Origin: Artemisia argyi
Taxonomy: Eukaryota > Streptophyta > Magnoliopsida > Asterales > Asteraceae
Length of the DNA stretch: 64,000 bases
Direction: 5' to 3'
Assembly (NCBI GenBank): GCA_030686995.1
Contig: CM060693.1
Coordinates: 115,019,728-115,083,727 of the forward strand
Shown: positions 11,569-26,281 of the stretch, one piece after another
How positions within the stretch are numbered: the first letter of the stretch is position 1
Layout of the letters: every line of letters begins with the position of its first letter
Position numbers and translations under genes: made by a program
The notes under the pieces: model-generated
Told to the model about the DNA's origin: nothing
Seen by the model: the letters and a program-made list of their open reading frames with translations, nothing else
The model's database searches: none

Positions 11569-13674
11569 ATGGACGATGGTAACATATTTGAACCCATCAT
11601 CCCACCACAACAAAACCCACCACTTGATAACCAACCTCTTAGGCCCCGAACCCTAGGAGAGTATTCCCGACCTAGCCACCAAGGCTACCGAAACACCATT
11701 GAGTTCACCCAAGGAGCCAATGTGACCCCCTTGCGATCCGACACCATCCGGTTGGTGCAAAGCGGATGTGCATTCCATGGAATTCGTTCCGAAGATCGAA
11801 ATCAACATCTCAAGGACTTCCTTAAAATCGTAGATTCTATAGACCTTGATGTTACAACTAGAGAGTCAACCCGATTACGCCTATTCCAATTCTCTCTACG
11901 AGATCAAGCTAGCCAATGGCTTGAGCGTTTACCCGCGGGATCCATCACCTCATGGGATGATCTCACCACTCGTTTCCTTGCTCAATTTTTCCCACCGGGG
12001 AGAACTACCAAGCTTAGAAATGATATCTTGATGTTCCAACAACATCAAGGTGAACTCTATATGAAGCATGGACTCGATTCAAGGACTTACTCCAAAAAGT
12101 CCCTCATCATGGCATAGATCTTTGGCTCCAAGTCCAAATCTTCTATGACCATATCGATCTCTCCACAAGGCGAGCCATTGACCAATCGGCCGGTGGTAAG
12201 CTACGTGATCTAAGTGCGGAACAATCATGGGAACTCATAGAAGATCTTGCTCTCTCTGACAACGAAAGTTGGAATGATCCCCGTGATTTGAACAAAACGG
12301 TCAAGGCAATATCTTTGCCTTCGAACAACTCTAGCACTCCCGACCGTAGGATCATGGAACTTGAGGACCAAGTCAAGTTTCTCATGAAATCTTACGAAGC
12401 TCCTAAGCCTTCAAGCCAAGTGAACAAAATCACTTCTTCATGCGAATTATGTAGTGGTCCCCATGACACTCGTGATTGTGTGGAACTCCCCGGAACAGCT
12501 TTTGCGGATTACGCATCCTCGCATACCGACGAAGCGGGAGATAAGTGGTACACTTTCAAACCCGAGCCAAACCTTACGGTGATTCCTACAACCCCTCTTG
12601 GAAAAATCACCCAAACCTTAAGTGGAAACAAAATCAAGCCAATTCTTCCAATCCGCCTAATCGTTACCAACTAAATGGTCCACCCCCCAACCGTACTTTC
12701 AACAACAATCCTTCTAACAACTATGGTAGTACCAACAATCTTGAAGGATTGATGTCCAATTTTATGGCGTCTCAAGAAGCTCACATATCTAAGTTTGAAG
12801 CCAATTTCAAACAAAAGCAAAGAGAGATGACCACCAAAATTGACACATTGTTGAAAGTTCTCAATGACCGAGAAATGGGAGCACTCCCAAGCGACACGGT
12901 CAAGAATCCGAAACTAACGTTAATTCCATATCATCAGTTTCGTCACCCACTTTTTGTCCGCAATACTACTGGGTTAAATCAACGAGAACGTGTTTCAAGC
13001 AAAACCAAATTCTTCAAAAGGACCAATTGAATAAAACACCCGATATAAAACTGGTCAAAAGCATAGTTGAAACACCTCCCACGCAAGACCTTGACGATGA
13101 ATTCAAGGAGCTTCACCTTGAACGCCCCGTCATTGATGTCTTAGCCCGTGCTCCCTGCTATAGTGCCCTGCTAGAAAAGTATGAGAAGTTTAAACTAGGT
13201 AAAAATGGGACCGCCTTCGTTCAAAACATGTTGCCTAAAAAGCTTGATGATCTGGGTATATTTGTTTTGCCTTGTAAGATAGGAAGATCCGAAGCTTTCG
13301 ACACACTAGCCGATTTAGGGTCAAGCCTCAACTTGATTCCCTTATCCCTTTTCGTCACTCTCAAGCTAGGAAAGTTAGAGGAGACGGAGGTATTGATAGG
13401 TTTAGCGGATGGGAGTATTGCCCACCCGGTTGAAATGATTAAGGATGTAGTTGTTCACGTAGGGAAGTTAACTATCTTAGCGGACTTTCACGTCCTAGAC
13501 ATGGTTAGTGACACTACATGCCCATTGTTGGTAGGAAGAGGATTTTTAGCAACCACTAGCGCCATGATAGATTGTAAGGAGTCTAAGATAGCGGTAGGTG
13601 AGGGCGACACTTGGTCGGTATACGATGTTAAGAAACATAGCTACGATTGTGAGGATGAACCGACACCACATTAG
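11569..13674 (+). pseudogene. gag-protease of Gypsy copy 1
   Basis: ATG at 11569 (MDDGNIF). Capsid domain of retrotransposon-Gag type with LFQFSLRDQASQWLERLP and FLAQFFPP; zinc knuckle CELCSGPHDTRDC (CX2CX3HX4C); Gln/Asn-rich linker; retropepsin with active-site ADLGSSLNLIPLSL and a second conserved LLVGRGFL. Against Gypsy copy 2, three single-base losses break the frame near 12050, 12573 and 12918. The frame ends at a TAG (13672-13674) where copy 2 reads Trp. The protein would form particles and cleave them. As it stands only fragments can be translated. Confidence 0.85.
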
Positions 13675-13721
13675 GTAGAGATGAATAGGAAACCATCTAG
13701 ATATGGACCTTGGATAGAAAG

Positions 13722-14072
13722 TGTAGAATACTAACTATGTTGGAAACATGATTGGTGTTGTGTTTGTGTGGCGTTGGAGAAGTAAGAAGGAGGGGAATAG
13801 AAGGAACCTTGAGAGAAAAAAGAAATATTAGATTGAGATTAAGTGAAGGTCCAACCCTCTCCACATGTGGAGAGGGGTATTTATACTTACAATAAAACGC
13901 CCACTCCCGGGCTGTGGATCAGGCATACAGTGGGTGAAGACCCGTCCTTCTTCCATGGTGTTACTTAAACTAATACTAATTAACTAATAAACAAACTAAC
14001 TACGAGCTAACTTAATGCTATTACAATCATTAGGTGACCGAGACTTTTACAGGAATATTTGTATTCCTAACA
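13722..14072 (-). repeat. 3' LTR of third-layer Copia
   Basis: 351 bp, nearly identical to 36190-36540. It contains the CTCCACATGTGGAG palindrome near 13858-13871 and a TATTTATAC site (minus-sense TATAAATA) at about 13878. Confidence 0.93.
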
Positions 14073-17008
14073 ATCTCCCCCTAAGCGGGGTCACCTTTGA
14101 AATTAAGATCTTTGGTCTTTAAGCATTCTTTAGTCTTTGTAGCTCGTAGGATCCGATTCTTCACTTTTCTACACACGTTGTACTTCAAGCAAGCGAACTT
14201 GTGATTTGAATTCCTTTGTGATGTGTGATCTTTTGAGCTCCTTTGAGATCATCAGCCAAAGTAAATCTCTAAGCTTCTCCATAGAAGTATTGCCTTCATG
14301 TGATGTAGTGACTAAGGACCATCATGCTCACACCCTTCTGTATCTGGAGACGTTGCATTGGAGTTAGTGGATCAGGAGACTTTTTCATCAGAGTTGCGGA
14401 AACGTTGTTAGTAGTCTCTCAACATTTGTTGTAGCAAGTCTCTCATCTTCACTGATAGTGTGGAGGATGTGTGAGCATGAGGTATGGATTGACCCGATTC
14501 AGCTGGAAACTGAAGCTATCAACGCCATCTTTATATGTGTCCCTGAAATAAAACAGTTAGCAATAAAGATAGAGAACGAATATGGCTTTATCATTCTTTC
14601 TGCGAGGATAGACTACCCTCCGGTTTTGTGAAAACCGACCTGTGATCAGCTAGAGTCTCTTTTAAAGAAGACTCTCCTTGACAGGAATTTCCAGCTTGTA
14701 GTAATGAATTTTCCAAAGAATCCACTTTGGAATCTTCATACTTAGCATGTTCTCATACCGGAAGGTCTCAAAGTAGACAGCACGATAGAGTGAATCGGTG
14801 AATATATTCACGGATTGATGAGAAATAGATTTATAGAAATCACTCGCGTGTCCTATGATAAACGTTTTTGAGACACGACGAGAGTTTTATACTTTCAATC
14901 ACATTTCCATCAAAAATACTTTTGTTTGAAAGAAATTACACAATCAATGTGCTCGAAAATTAGTATGTGAGCACATTGAAAGGTTTTAGCACAAGTATCC
15001 GTCAATCCATATCCTGGAACAAGTTTGATTCAATGTTGAATCGCACCATCGTTGCTTTCCAGTTGTCACTTGTTCATTGATCCAAGATGGATCTCACATG
15101 TCACCTACCAAGAGCTTGAGAGATGTTCGCTCTAGAAGGATTTCCATCGTCATTGTGAATATTTTTCATATCACTCGGATGTTCTGGCAATATCACAAGG
15201 ATAATGCGTAGGACTCTAAATATTTTATCTTATTTTTTACATTGTGTGAAACAATAAGCATATTTGGAATGTGTCCTATCGAGATTTATGGATGATCTCT
15301 TTGGCTCTAGACGTAATAGTGCGTTTTGATCCGCTCCTGGAGACTGGGGAGGCGTCTCCTGTTTAGGTATCAACATAGCTCGCAATGAGCGGTCGATACA
15401 TGGCACAGGGTTTCCCGTGAGAATGAAACAAGCTCTTTTAAGAGAACTTGAGTGGTTGGGAAGTTTAGTGCAGTGCGTCACTGGGTCCATGACGTCTTGT
15501 CTTCAATACCGGTGTTACCTTAGTAACCGCTAGTAGATTATGAATTGAACCCGGTTTCTGCCCTAAGGTTGAATATTTGGAGGGCTATTTACTTTCACCC
15601 TTTCTCATTTCATTTCTTTTTCATTCTTCAACCCCTTCAGTGCTTACCGAGACTTCACCACTAGAACCTTGTTGGGTTTGTTCCAGTCCTAGCTCTATCT
15701 CAGTCCGCACTCTTCCCTTTCTCACTTTACTCCTTTTTTCCAATCATTCCTAAGGACTTCTAATCTATCTATGGATTGTCCCTGGGAAGATCCTTCCGGT
15801 TCTGGTGGATCATGGGAACTCATACCTAACCTTAACCAACCTTATAACTCCGTACATAAAGATAAATGGTCGGTCTTAGGTATTACTTCCACAAACGCTT
15901 TTTGCTCCACCTCAATATGTGCATTGATATACGAAAGAGTTTAGCACATATGTGGGAGCTTATTATTGAGTCTAAAAGATCACTTTTGATTATCAGATTT
16001 CATATTTAAATCACATTCTCTCCCCCAATCAAAAATTTCAAATCTTTCGAGATTTTTGATCTCAATTGATTTAAATAATTTAGAAAACGTTTAGGAGAGA
16101 AATGCGGACAGTTTTAATAGATTCTGATAAAAGGAACCTTTTTCTTGCTCCCCCTCAAAATGTGAGGGAGGTTGTTATGTGTCAGATTTGAAGAGTTTGC
16201 AAAAGATTTGAAGTTTTTAACAAAAAAAAAAAAAAAAAACTCTTTGAAATTTAACTCATTCTGACACATAACCATCACAAATCGTATTGTTGTTTTTGTA
16301 CAAAGTGGGGAGTTTTGATGTTACATAAAATTTTTGAAAATCATTCTCCCCCTCAATCAATGACAGATGTTTAAAACATAAATATGTTATGTCATTGATT
16401 GAGAGAAAATTTTCATCAAAGATTTAGATTCAATTTGATTTTCATTCAAAATCTCATGGTACCACCAAGTTTTGAACAAATACTCTCCGGAAAAATCATA
16501 GAAGGGAAAGTATTTGGCTATAAAAAGAAGACTTATCTTCTTTATCAAGAAATAATGCACTGAAACGTACATTAGATCGAGGAAACATGGATATAAAGTA
16601 ATCCATGCCCAGGTGAACTTCACCCGGTAAAAGGAACAACCGTCTTTTTGGCGACGTGTTTTCCCCATTTTGAAAAGCGGGTTGCTATCTGAAGTAATAG
16701 CAAACCATAATGTTTAAGTCCGGGTTACAGCCTGAAATGACTGTAAGCCATAATTTTTTTAAGACCGGGTTGTAGCCTGAAATGACTACAAACCATATTT
16801 TTAAGAATGTTTTGAGATACGACATGTTTTTGAAACAAACTTTATTTGAAACCGAAAAACTCTTGCTCAAGCATATGTATGATTCCGTGTCATTATTGAA
16901 TGACATTTCTAGAAACGTACATAATATTGATTATACAAGAGACATGTCGTGAGAAGAATATTTTTGTATTTTTGCAGTTTTTCAGATTTTAATGGGATTT
17001 TTGTAATT
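14073..17008 (-). other. long non-coding 3' tail of third-layer Copia, with repeated PPTs
   Basis: No convincing ORF in 2.9 kb. Minus-sense polypurine tracts with the AGGGGGAG core occur next to the LTR (14073-14084) and again near 16017-16027, 16149-16158 and 16343-16352. An A18 run lies at about 16221-16238. The repeated PPTs suit a Sirevirus; no envelope-like gene was recognised here. Confidence 0.6.
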
Positions 17009-18608
17009 TTATATTTTTCTATTTTCTTTTTGTGATAATATTATATACAAAGGATATGTGAAACAACCCCTTTGCTCCTCTTGATCTTCCTGAACACAAA
17101 TGAGATCCTCAGGCCTGAGACTCTTCATACCAAGGCGTGGGAGAATGAAGTGAAATCGGTCCTTAGAAAGTGCTTTGGTGAAGATATCAGCTAGCTGGAA
17201 CTCAGTCCTCACGAAGTAAAGTTCCACAATTCCTTTCTCAACTTGCTCCCTGATGAAGTGATGTCGAATGTCGATGTGCTTAGTCCTTGAATGCTGGACA
17301 TTGTTGCAGCAGAGTGCAATTGCACTTTTGTTGTCACAGTACATGGGAATCTTGTTGCATATGAAGCCATAGTCTGAAAGTTGAGATCGCATCCATAAGA
17401 TCTGAGCACAGCACGATGACATGGCAATGTATTCAGCTTCAGTGGAGGAGATAGATGTACTCATTTGTTTCTTTGACGACCAACTGACTAGCTTATTCCC
17501 CAAAAACTGTGCACCCCCAGATGTACTGCGACGAGTATCTTGACAGCCCGCATGATAAGCATCAGAATATGTTGTGAGAGCCATAGAAGTTTCCTTAGGG
17601 TACCAAAGGCCCATGTGGATTGTTCCTTTAAGGTATCGAAAGACTCTCTTGACAGCTTCCAGATGTTTCTTGGTGGGTTTGGATTGATACCGAGCACATA
17701 TGCAAACTACAAATAGAAGGTCTGGTCTGCTAGCGGTAAGATACATTAAGGAGCCAATCATGCTTCGATACATGGTTTGTTCGACCGGAATTCCTACATC
17801 ATCTTCATCCAGTTTCGATCTTTCAATCATAGGAGTATCAACTGAATCACAGGAGTCGAATCCAAATTTCTTTAAAATTTCACTGGCGTATTTGGATTGA
17901 TTGATGAAGATGCCATTGGGATTTTGAGAAATTTGCAATCCAAGAAAGAAGGAAATTTGACCCATCATAGACATCTGGAATTCGGAACTCATCTCTTGGG
18001 AGAAACGATCACATTCTGTGGGATCAGAGGAGGCAAAGATGATGTCATCAACGTAGATTTGTACATGAAGAAGGTTCTTGCCCGTTTTTCTGGTAAAGAG
18101 TGTAGGATCAACAACGCCTTTGGAAAATTTGTTAGCCTGAAGAAATTTAGACAAGGTGTCGTACCACGCCCTAGGTGCTTGTTTAAGCCCATAGAGAGCC
18201 TTCTTTAACTGATACACATGATTAGGGCGTTCTGGATCCACAAAACCTTCGGGTTGAGAAACATACACCACCTCTTTTAGATTGTCATTTAAGAATGCAG
18301 TCTTGACATCCATTTGATAAACTACCATGTTTTGACTTGCAGCATTTGCGAGAAATATTCTTATGGCTTCAATTCTCGCAACAGGTGCGAAGGATTCTTC
18401 AAAGTCAATACCTTCTTCTTGTCGATATCCTTTTGCCACAAGCCTAGCTTTGTTTTTCAATACATCTCCATGCTCATCAAGTTTAACCTTGAATATCCAT
18501 TTGAGAGCAATGATCATAGCACAATCGGGAGGTGGTACTAATTCCCACACATCCAGTCGGTCAAACTCATGAATCTCGTCCACCATTGCAGTGAACCATG
18601 AGTGTTTA
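17009..18608 (-). pseudogene. reverse transcriptase-RNase H of third-layer Copia (3' part of pol)
   Basis: Copia RT (RVT_2 type): [37 protein letters not shown], active-site YVDDIIF, SRPDLLF, then RNase H with [17 protein letters not shown] and [12 protein letters not shown]. The RNase H start reads SDAYHAG where the family usually has SDADHAG; the first Asp is kept. The frame is open over about 530 codons. At its N-terminal side the ORF is cut by the LTR at 18609; pol continues upstream at 28924. It converts element RNA to DNA in particles. This is the best-preserved enzyme block in the window, but it cannot be expressed whole because of the insertion. Confidence 0.9.
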
Positions 18609-19874
18609 TGTTGATATAAATAATGTTTAAAAAGGTTATTAATATCTCTCAATAAACCTATGTTTTGATAATCACAAAACTCAAATCAAATTAAGTCAAG
18701 ATTAAGACGTAAACAAGTATTTGGTAACAAATATTTACCTCTACATCTTATATCACTTAAGGTATGCATAAACTAAGCATCTTATGCATTACATGATCAA
18801 AAGAAATTTTGTCTTAAGACATAACATCTTATAAAATGATATAAACATTTTATATATATTTGTAAATCATTTTTGGTAATGCTATATTAAACCACAAAGA
18901 TATGATTTCAAATTTCCAACCAAAAAGGGCAAATTTTATCCAGAAAAACTTTTCCAACGTTCAGGAGGGCGGCCCCCTTAATTTTACTAGGCGGCCCCCT
19001 TAATGATTAAGGGGACCGGCCCCTAATTAAGGGGATCGGCACGCTCCAGAACAGTAAAATCTGGCCCTATAAATACTGGATCATTTCACATATTTTTCTC
19101 ACCTTTTTGCACTAAAAACTTTCTGATCCAACCTCCATTTCTAGATCTAAAATCCTTTGATCATATAATTCATAAGTCTTTGTTTCCAAGTGATCCAAAG
19201 CTTCATCTATTCAAGTGCAAGAAGAAGAACACTCCTCTACATCCATCAAATTGTAGTAGTGTTGTGAATAGCTAGTTTCATATTGTAGTTGTGGTAGATA
19301 TTTGTAAAAGTGTTGTGAAAATTTGTTGATTGTAGAAACTAGGTGTGTTGTAAAGTAGTTTAGTAGTTGTGAATTAGTTGTGCATAGAAGAAGGTGTGAA
19401 GTTGTGAAGGTGTGAAGAAGGTGTGAAGCCTTGAAGAAGTTGTGAAGTTGTGAAGAAGGTGTGAAGCCTTTAAGAAGTCGTGAGATTGGTTCTAGCTACG
19501 ATTAGAACTCGAAATTTAGCTTAGTGTCGTTAACTCGTGTAAGCCAAGGTGTGTAAGGTTTCTCCACCATAAGGAGTTTGTTGACATAGTGAAGAAAACT
19601 CTCGAGTGTGGTACTCGGGGAGTGGAGTAGGGCAAGGAAGGTGTCCTTGTAGCCGAACCACTATAAATTCGCGTGTTGTGGTTTGATCTTTCTAACTCTA
19701 TCTTTTCTTCATTACATTTCAATACTTTCATTACTTGATTAGAATTGCTTATATTGGTTGTCATTTGAATTCACTTGAGATCGAATCGAAAGTTTTTAAT
19801 AACCTACAAAATATTTTGGTAATAAACTTTTAAAAGGACGTAAAACTATTCAACCCCCATTCTAGTTTTCCACA
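18609..19874 (+). repeat. 5' LTR of innermost Copia
   Basis: 1266 bp; partner 27653-28918 has the same length. Contains the GGCGGCCCCCTTAAT module, a TATA box and a GTGAAG-rich minisatellite at about 19387-19475. Confidence 0.95.
18966..19075 (+). promoter_or_regulatory. LTR promoter: GGCGGCCCCCTTAAT module plus TATA box
   Basis: Two GGCGGCCCCCTTAAT units followed by ATTAAGGGGACCGGC and AATTAAGGGGATCGGC in inverse orientation, then TATAAATA at 19068-19075. The same module is in the 3' LTR (28011-28084, TATA at 28112) and ahead of both accessory genes (23561-23637, 26282-26356). Confidence 0.6.
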
Positions 19875-19890
19875 ATTGGTATCAGAGCCA
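19875..19890 (+). other. primer binding site (tRNA-Met type)
   Basis: ATTGGTATCAGAGCCA immediately after the LTR. Confidence 0.9.
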
Positions 19891-19941
19891 CGTCTAGCAA
19901 GATCTTTAAAATATATTGTATTTTAAAACTTGTAACGATCT

Positions 19942-21797
19942 ATGGAATCTGAAAAATATTTAGAAGGGCAATCTATGCAAAGACCACCACTATTTGAAAG
20001 TGATGGATTTTTATATTGGAAAAATCGATTCGAAACTTATGTGAAGTCAAAAGATCTAGATCTTTGGCATGTTATTACTAATGGTGATTTTTTACATATT
20101 CAAAATAACCCTGAAACTAAGAAAGATGAAATCGTACCTTTTGAAAAACAAAATGATGATTTAAAAAGAAAACTTGCTAAAAATAATGAAGCAAAAATGG
20201 TTATTTATAATGCGCTACCACGTAAAAGTACGAAAGGATCTTTATGTGTGAAACCGCAAAAGAAATTTGGAACTCTTTACTAATAACTCACCAAGGTAAT
20301 AGTCAAGTCAAAGATAATAAGATAGATCTACTTGTTCAACAATATGAGCAATTCACGATTCCGGAAGAGGAATCAATTGATAATGCTTTTGCTAGATTTA
20401 ACACTATCATCACAAGTTTAAAAGCACTTGATGAGAACTTTTCTAGTAATAATTTTGTTAGGAAGTTTCTTAGGGCTCTTCATCCAAAATGGCGAGCTAA
20501 AGTGACGGCTATTGAAGAATCGAAGAATTTGTCAACATTGCAACTTGATGAATTAATTGGAAATCTAAAAGTTTACGAAGTTATCATTAAGAAGGATTCC
20601 GAAATGGTCAAAGAAAAACGAGAGCAAAGCAAGTCAATCGCCTTGAAAGCTAGAAAGGAATCTAGTATCGAAGATAGCTCATCTTCCGAAAGTGATGACG
20701 AAGAATATGCCATGGCCGTAAGAGATTTCAAGAAATTCTTCAAAAGGCGAGGAAGATTCGTAAGACAACCGCATGATGAAAAGAAAACATTTCAAAAGAG
20801 TAAAGATGACAAGAACAACAAGATTGAAAGAAAATGTTTCAAGTGTGGTGATCCAAATCACCTCATCGGAAAATGTCCAATGATGGCAAGAGATCAAAAT
20901 CAAAGAGCTTTTGTTGGAGGTGCTTGGAGTGATAGTGATGAAGATGAGAAAGAAATGACAAAAGAAGAAAAGTGTCTTATGGCGAATACATCAAATGAGG
21001 TATGTTCCGAAACCGAATATTTTAGTGATGAAAGTTTATCATTAGATGAAAAAGATCTAGATAATGAATATAATAGGCTATGCAAATTAGGACAACTAGT
21101 AATGGCCAAAAACAAATCACTAAAATACATAAACAATCAATTAGAAAATGAAGTACTTGAACTAAAAATTAAAATACATCAACTTGAAAAAGGTAAAGAA
21201 ATTTTTGAAGAATGTAAATCATGTCAAGTGCTTAAAAGTGAAAACGAAATACTTAGGGAAGAAATTCGCAAACTTAATAAATTTGAAAATAGTAGTCACT
21301 CACTTAGTAAAATAATAAGTATTCAAAGAACATCCGGAGATAAAACCGGTTTAGGATTTAACTCAAATGAAGCTTCAACAAGTGAGATTAAAAATGTCAA
21401 ATTCGAAAATGAACCTAACGAACAAAAATCTCTAAAATCTAATCCTAAGTATATACTTATTAATGATAGAAAAATACCTCTTGCTAACAATGAAGAAGTA
21501 AAAGCTTTTTATAAATCGTCTTTGAAAAACAAGGTAGGATCTTCTAAATCTAAGACAAGATCTAAAACACCACCACCTAGAAAATCAAATAATCCTAATC
21601 CTAGGTCTAAAACACCTCAACCAAGAAGAAACCAAAATAGGCAAAACTATAATAACAATAGTAATCAAATGTGGAACTACCAACAAAGCTACAATCCTTG
21701 GGGTATACTACCACCTTTCATGCATCCTAGTCAAATGTTACACATGTTTGGACCAAACAACTTTGGATCAAAGAGACAATGGGGATCGAATGGCTAG
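19942..21797 (+). pseudogene. gag of innermost Copia (one frameshift)
   Basis: Starts ATG 19942 (MESEKYLEG). N-terminal block PPLFESDGFLYWKNRFETY; UBN2-like capsid with AKEIWNSL and [13 protein letters not shown]; zinc knuckle [14 protein letters not shown] (CX2CX4HX4C) followed by [12 protein letters not shown], typical Sirevirus Gag wording; acidic and coiled-coil stretch; GDKTGLGF...ASTS motif; basic Pro/Gln/Asn-rich tail with repeated [16 protein letters not shown] units. One base is missing near 20228, so the first 95 or so codons are out of frame with the rest. A stop follows directly and no protease is fused. It would package the element's RNA. Confidence 0.88.
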
Positions 21798-22041
21798 ATG
21801 AACATTCCTTGAGGCTATCTTGAAGTTTCTCTCAACATAGACTTTTTCAAAGTCTATATATCATCTTGATGATTTTGAAATTTTTTTAAAGACCACCGGG
21901 TACGCCATTCTTTCATAACTCATTGCCATGCTTAGATAAATATGCTTTAGTTGATTACATTGTTTGCATAGATATAGCTTGCCTTTTTCTCTCTATTTGT
22001 TCGATCATATATATACTTATATTTACATATACTCTTAATAC

Positions 22042-22047
<6 letters not shown>
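21798..22047. other. post-gag spacer
   Basis: Non-coding sequence leading into the TA repeat. No remnant of protease or integrase was seen. Confidence 0.4.

Positions 22048-22137
<90 letters not shown>
22048..22137. repeat. (TA)n microsatellite, left
   Basis: About 90 bp of uninterrupted AT/TA dinucleotide. Forms the left border of the inverted-repeat insertion at 22138-22917. Confidence 0.95.
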
Positions 22138-23560
<1,423 letters not shown>

Positions 23561-23637
23561 AAGGCGGCCCCCTTAAAGATTAAGGGGACCGGCTTGTTAT
23601 CGAGGGCGGTCCCCTTAATGTTTAAGGGGACCGGCCA
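23561..23637 (+). promoter_or_regulatory. inverted-repeat motif module upstream of ORF2
   Basis: GGCGGCCCCCTTAA, ATTAAGGGGACCGGC, GGCGGTCCCCTTAAT, TTAAGGGGACCGGC: two inverted pairs 80-150 bp ahead of the ORF2 first-exon ATG. Near-copy of the LTR module. Confidence 0.55.
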
Positions 23638-23715
23638 TCTGACACTTCCAAATACATTTTCTACCTTATTTCCATTCCCAAACACCCCATTTGCTCATTC
23701 ATCTCTTCCCCATTG

Positions 23716-25921
23716 ATGCTGAGTACGAACCAAAACACCCAAAACCATCAAAATCCTCCACCATATCACCAATCCGGGGTTGTTTCGCAAGGGGCAAACA
23801 TCAACCAAACATATAACAACATCTTTTGTAAGTTTTTCAACATGCATTTCATCACATTTCATTCGATTTGGTGTCTAATCAATAATTATGCATTTTATTA
23901 AAATTTATTTTAATTCGAATTTAAGTATAATAGAAGCTAGAAATTGAACTACCAAATACTTCCCATATGATTAGGATGATGTATTGCAACTCAAATTTAG
24001 TATAACATATCATTTTGTCAAAATCATTAATCGCCCATAAACCCTTGTTAAATTTTATTTTTCAAGAGGCACATTGTTGATATAACTCTTAAAAACTACT
24101 TAAAACTTACTACACTACATTGTTTTAACGTTCTAAACAATCAAAACATACTTTTCAATTTGTTATAAAATGGTTCATGAAGACAACATGGGCCTTTGGT
24201 TCATGAACAAACTATAACTATATGTAGTTATTTGAAACTTAAAACTAGTTCTTAAAACTTATTAATACTACTAGAATCAATAGACGTCATCAAGATATAT
24301 AATCAATATATATATTGATGTTTTAGGATGTTTTTATCTAGTTAAGGGAGCGTTTGGTTTATCTCGAAAATGATATTTTTGAAAACTAAATTTCGCATTT
24401 TAATCTTTTAAACAAGCTTATGTTGTGTCAAACTCTTACGAAATGGAAGATATATAATCTAATATATATCTAGCCTTATTTCGAAATGAATTATGATATC
24501 ATACTCTTTGATATTATATATTCTAAACGAGTTTAAAATTAAAATAAAAGGAACATTATGAAACTACTTTATTGAATATTCTTTTTTGTGTCGAAGTAGA
24601 ATTTCGTTCCACATATATTGCTTATAATTATATATACATATATATAACATATGCATGATAGTTGTTTTTATATTAATTCTAGTTTTGTTGTTATATTGTT
24701 TAGGTGAAAATACCTAAGACCACGGTTGGTGATGTCTCCAAAACCAAACAATACATTCCAAATGTCTCTTCTACTCCCGGCATGTCTCCTTCAGTTGCAT
24801 GTTTCTATCGTCCTATTGAAAATAGAAACATTCATGAAGGATGAATTGTCGATCCATCTTTCTATGAAAATGATCAAACCGAACGAATGTTCACCAATAT
24901 TCGTTTTGAATGTCTTTTCCAAATCAACGAACCAATTATTCCTCATTTTATCCTCGATTTCTATAGCCAAGTGACGGTGCAAACCGATCCCTATGGTCAT
25001 CTCCTCATTTCCTTCATGATTCAAAATCAATTCATCACTCTTACTCTTGCTCAATTTGGACAAATTCTTAGAATCCCATTCAACGGCCAAGCCGTTTTCT
25101 CAAATGAATGGGATCTCTCCACTCTTGAAAGAAATCGTCCTCAGGATGGCCCCTACTATTCTGAGATTCCTAGTCCTGAAGACATTCGTCGAATGCTTGA
25201 ACTAGAACGTCGTACGACTAGTCGAGTAATCAAGTCGAAGAATGTCGATATTCATGCCAATCAAATCCTCCTCAAAGAGTTAAGCCAAGATATGAAGAAG
25301 TGGGAAGAACTCATTCGAGAGAATGCGTTTGGTACTGGTGGTCACCGTGATCATGTCACGGCGAGCATTGCCCACATGCTTTATTGTGTTATTGCTGAAG
25401 AGCAATACAATTTGGCTTATCTTTTTATTCATCGAATCATGTCCGCCAAGAACACCCCAAATGCCAATCTTCCTTACGGTATGTTTCTCACACGACTTTA
25501 TCATTATGTGATGGAACATTACCCACATCTTTAAAGAGACTACTATGTTCATATCCTTCCTACTTTGAACCAACTTACTCGTGTTCGTACTCGTCGTGCT
25601 CCAAGTGACAAAGGAAAATCTCGTGGTCCTTTGTATTCTAGGCCTCGTGGTTCTACATCTCATCGTGATGACGATGATGATGAGGAGGAAAACACCTCAC
25701 GTGTTAGTACTCCATCCCCCACGACCTTTGTTGAAGATCTTTCGGATATTGATGATACCGAGTATCAAATTCCTCTTCCTCATGAACGTACCGATGAGCT
25801 TCTCTTCACTCGTCAAACGTCTATCATCAACCGTCAACAACAAATGCATGAAGAACTTCGAGCAGGTTTCAAATCCGTTGGGAAGATGTTTAGGAAGATT
25901 CTTGGAAAGAAGAAGAAGTAG
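23716..25921 (+). pseudogene. accessory ORF2 of innermost Copia, with leader intron
   Basis: A candidate first exon (ATG 23716, MLSTNQNTQ) ends at GTAAGT (23828); acceptor TTTAG at 24703. Exon phase does not join cleanly, so the first exon may be untranslated. The second exon reads in one frame 24704-25921 with two stops: TGA in HEG-TGA-IV (about 24842) and TAA at 25532. Blocks: FECLFQINEPIIPHFIL, FGQILRIPFNGQ, IRENAFG, IAHMLYC, YNLAYLF, LPYGMFLTRL, then a tail with DDDDDEEE, QQQMHEELRAGF and a KKKK end. Longest clean piece starts at Met 24887. The domain matches ORF2 of the outermost element. No enzyme motif; function unknown. Confidence 0.65.
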
Positions 25922-26281
25922 GAGATATTGATGTATTGCTACTTGTTATTACTTGGTTCTATTTGACATTTGTATGATTTGCTATTTGTCCGATTTATTC
26001 GGAAATACTTGTATTATTTCTTGTTTATCTCTTGAATGATGTTTAGACTTTAATTGTTATCATGCTACTATCTTAATGTTATGCCATGCTTATTTTCAAA
26101 ATGGATTATAATATGTTTATTTGCATGAAATTTGGTTATATATATATATATATATATATATGTTTATATATCATCATTCCTAGAGTATATACTTCTAATA
26201 GAGCTTGCTGGGAAAACACACTTGAAAAATCACCAAATTCTGCAAATTTTGGGTTTCTGGTCGTCTGGGAAAACACTAGAT
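25922..26281. other. ORF2-ORF3 spacer
   Basis: Non-coding, includes a short (TA)n at about 26139-26160. Followed by the module ahead of ORF3. Confidence 0.4.

Noticed and set aside
15230..15490. 86-codon minus-strand ORF in the 3' tail of the third-layer Copia
   Set aside because: No recognisable domain and no second copy here to show conservation.
14073..17008. Possible envelope-like gene in the long 3' tail of the third-layer Copia
   Set aside because: No frame longer than about 93 codons, no signal peptide or membrane segment that stands up.
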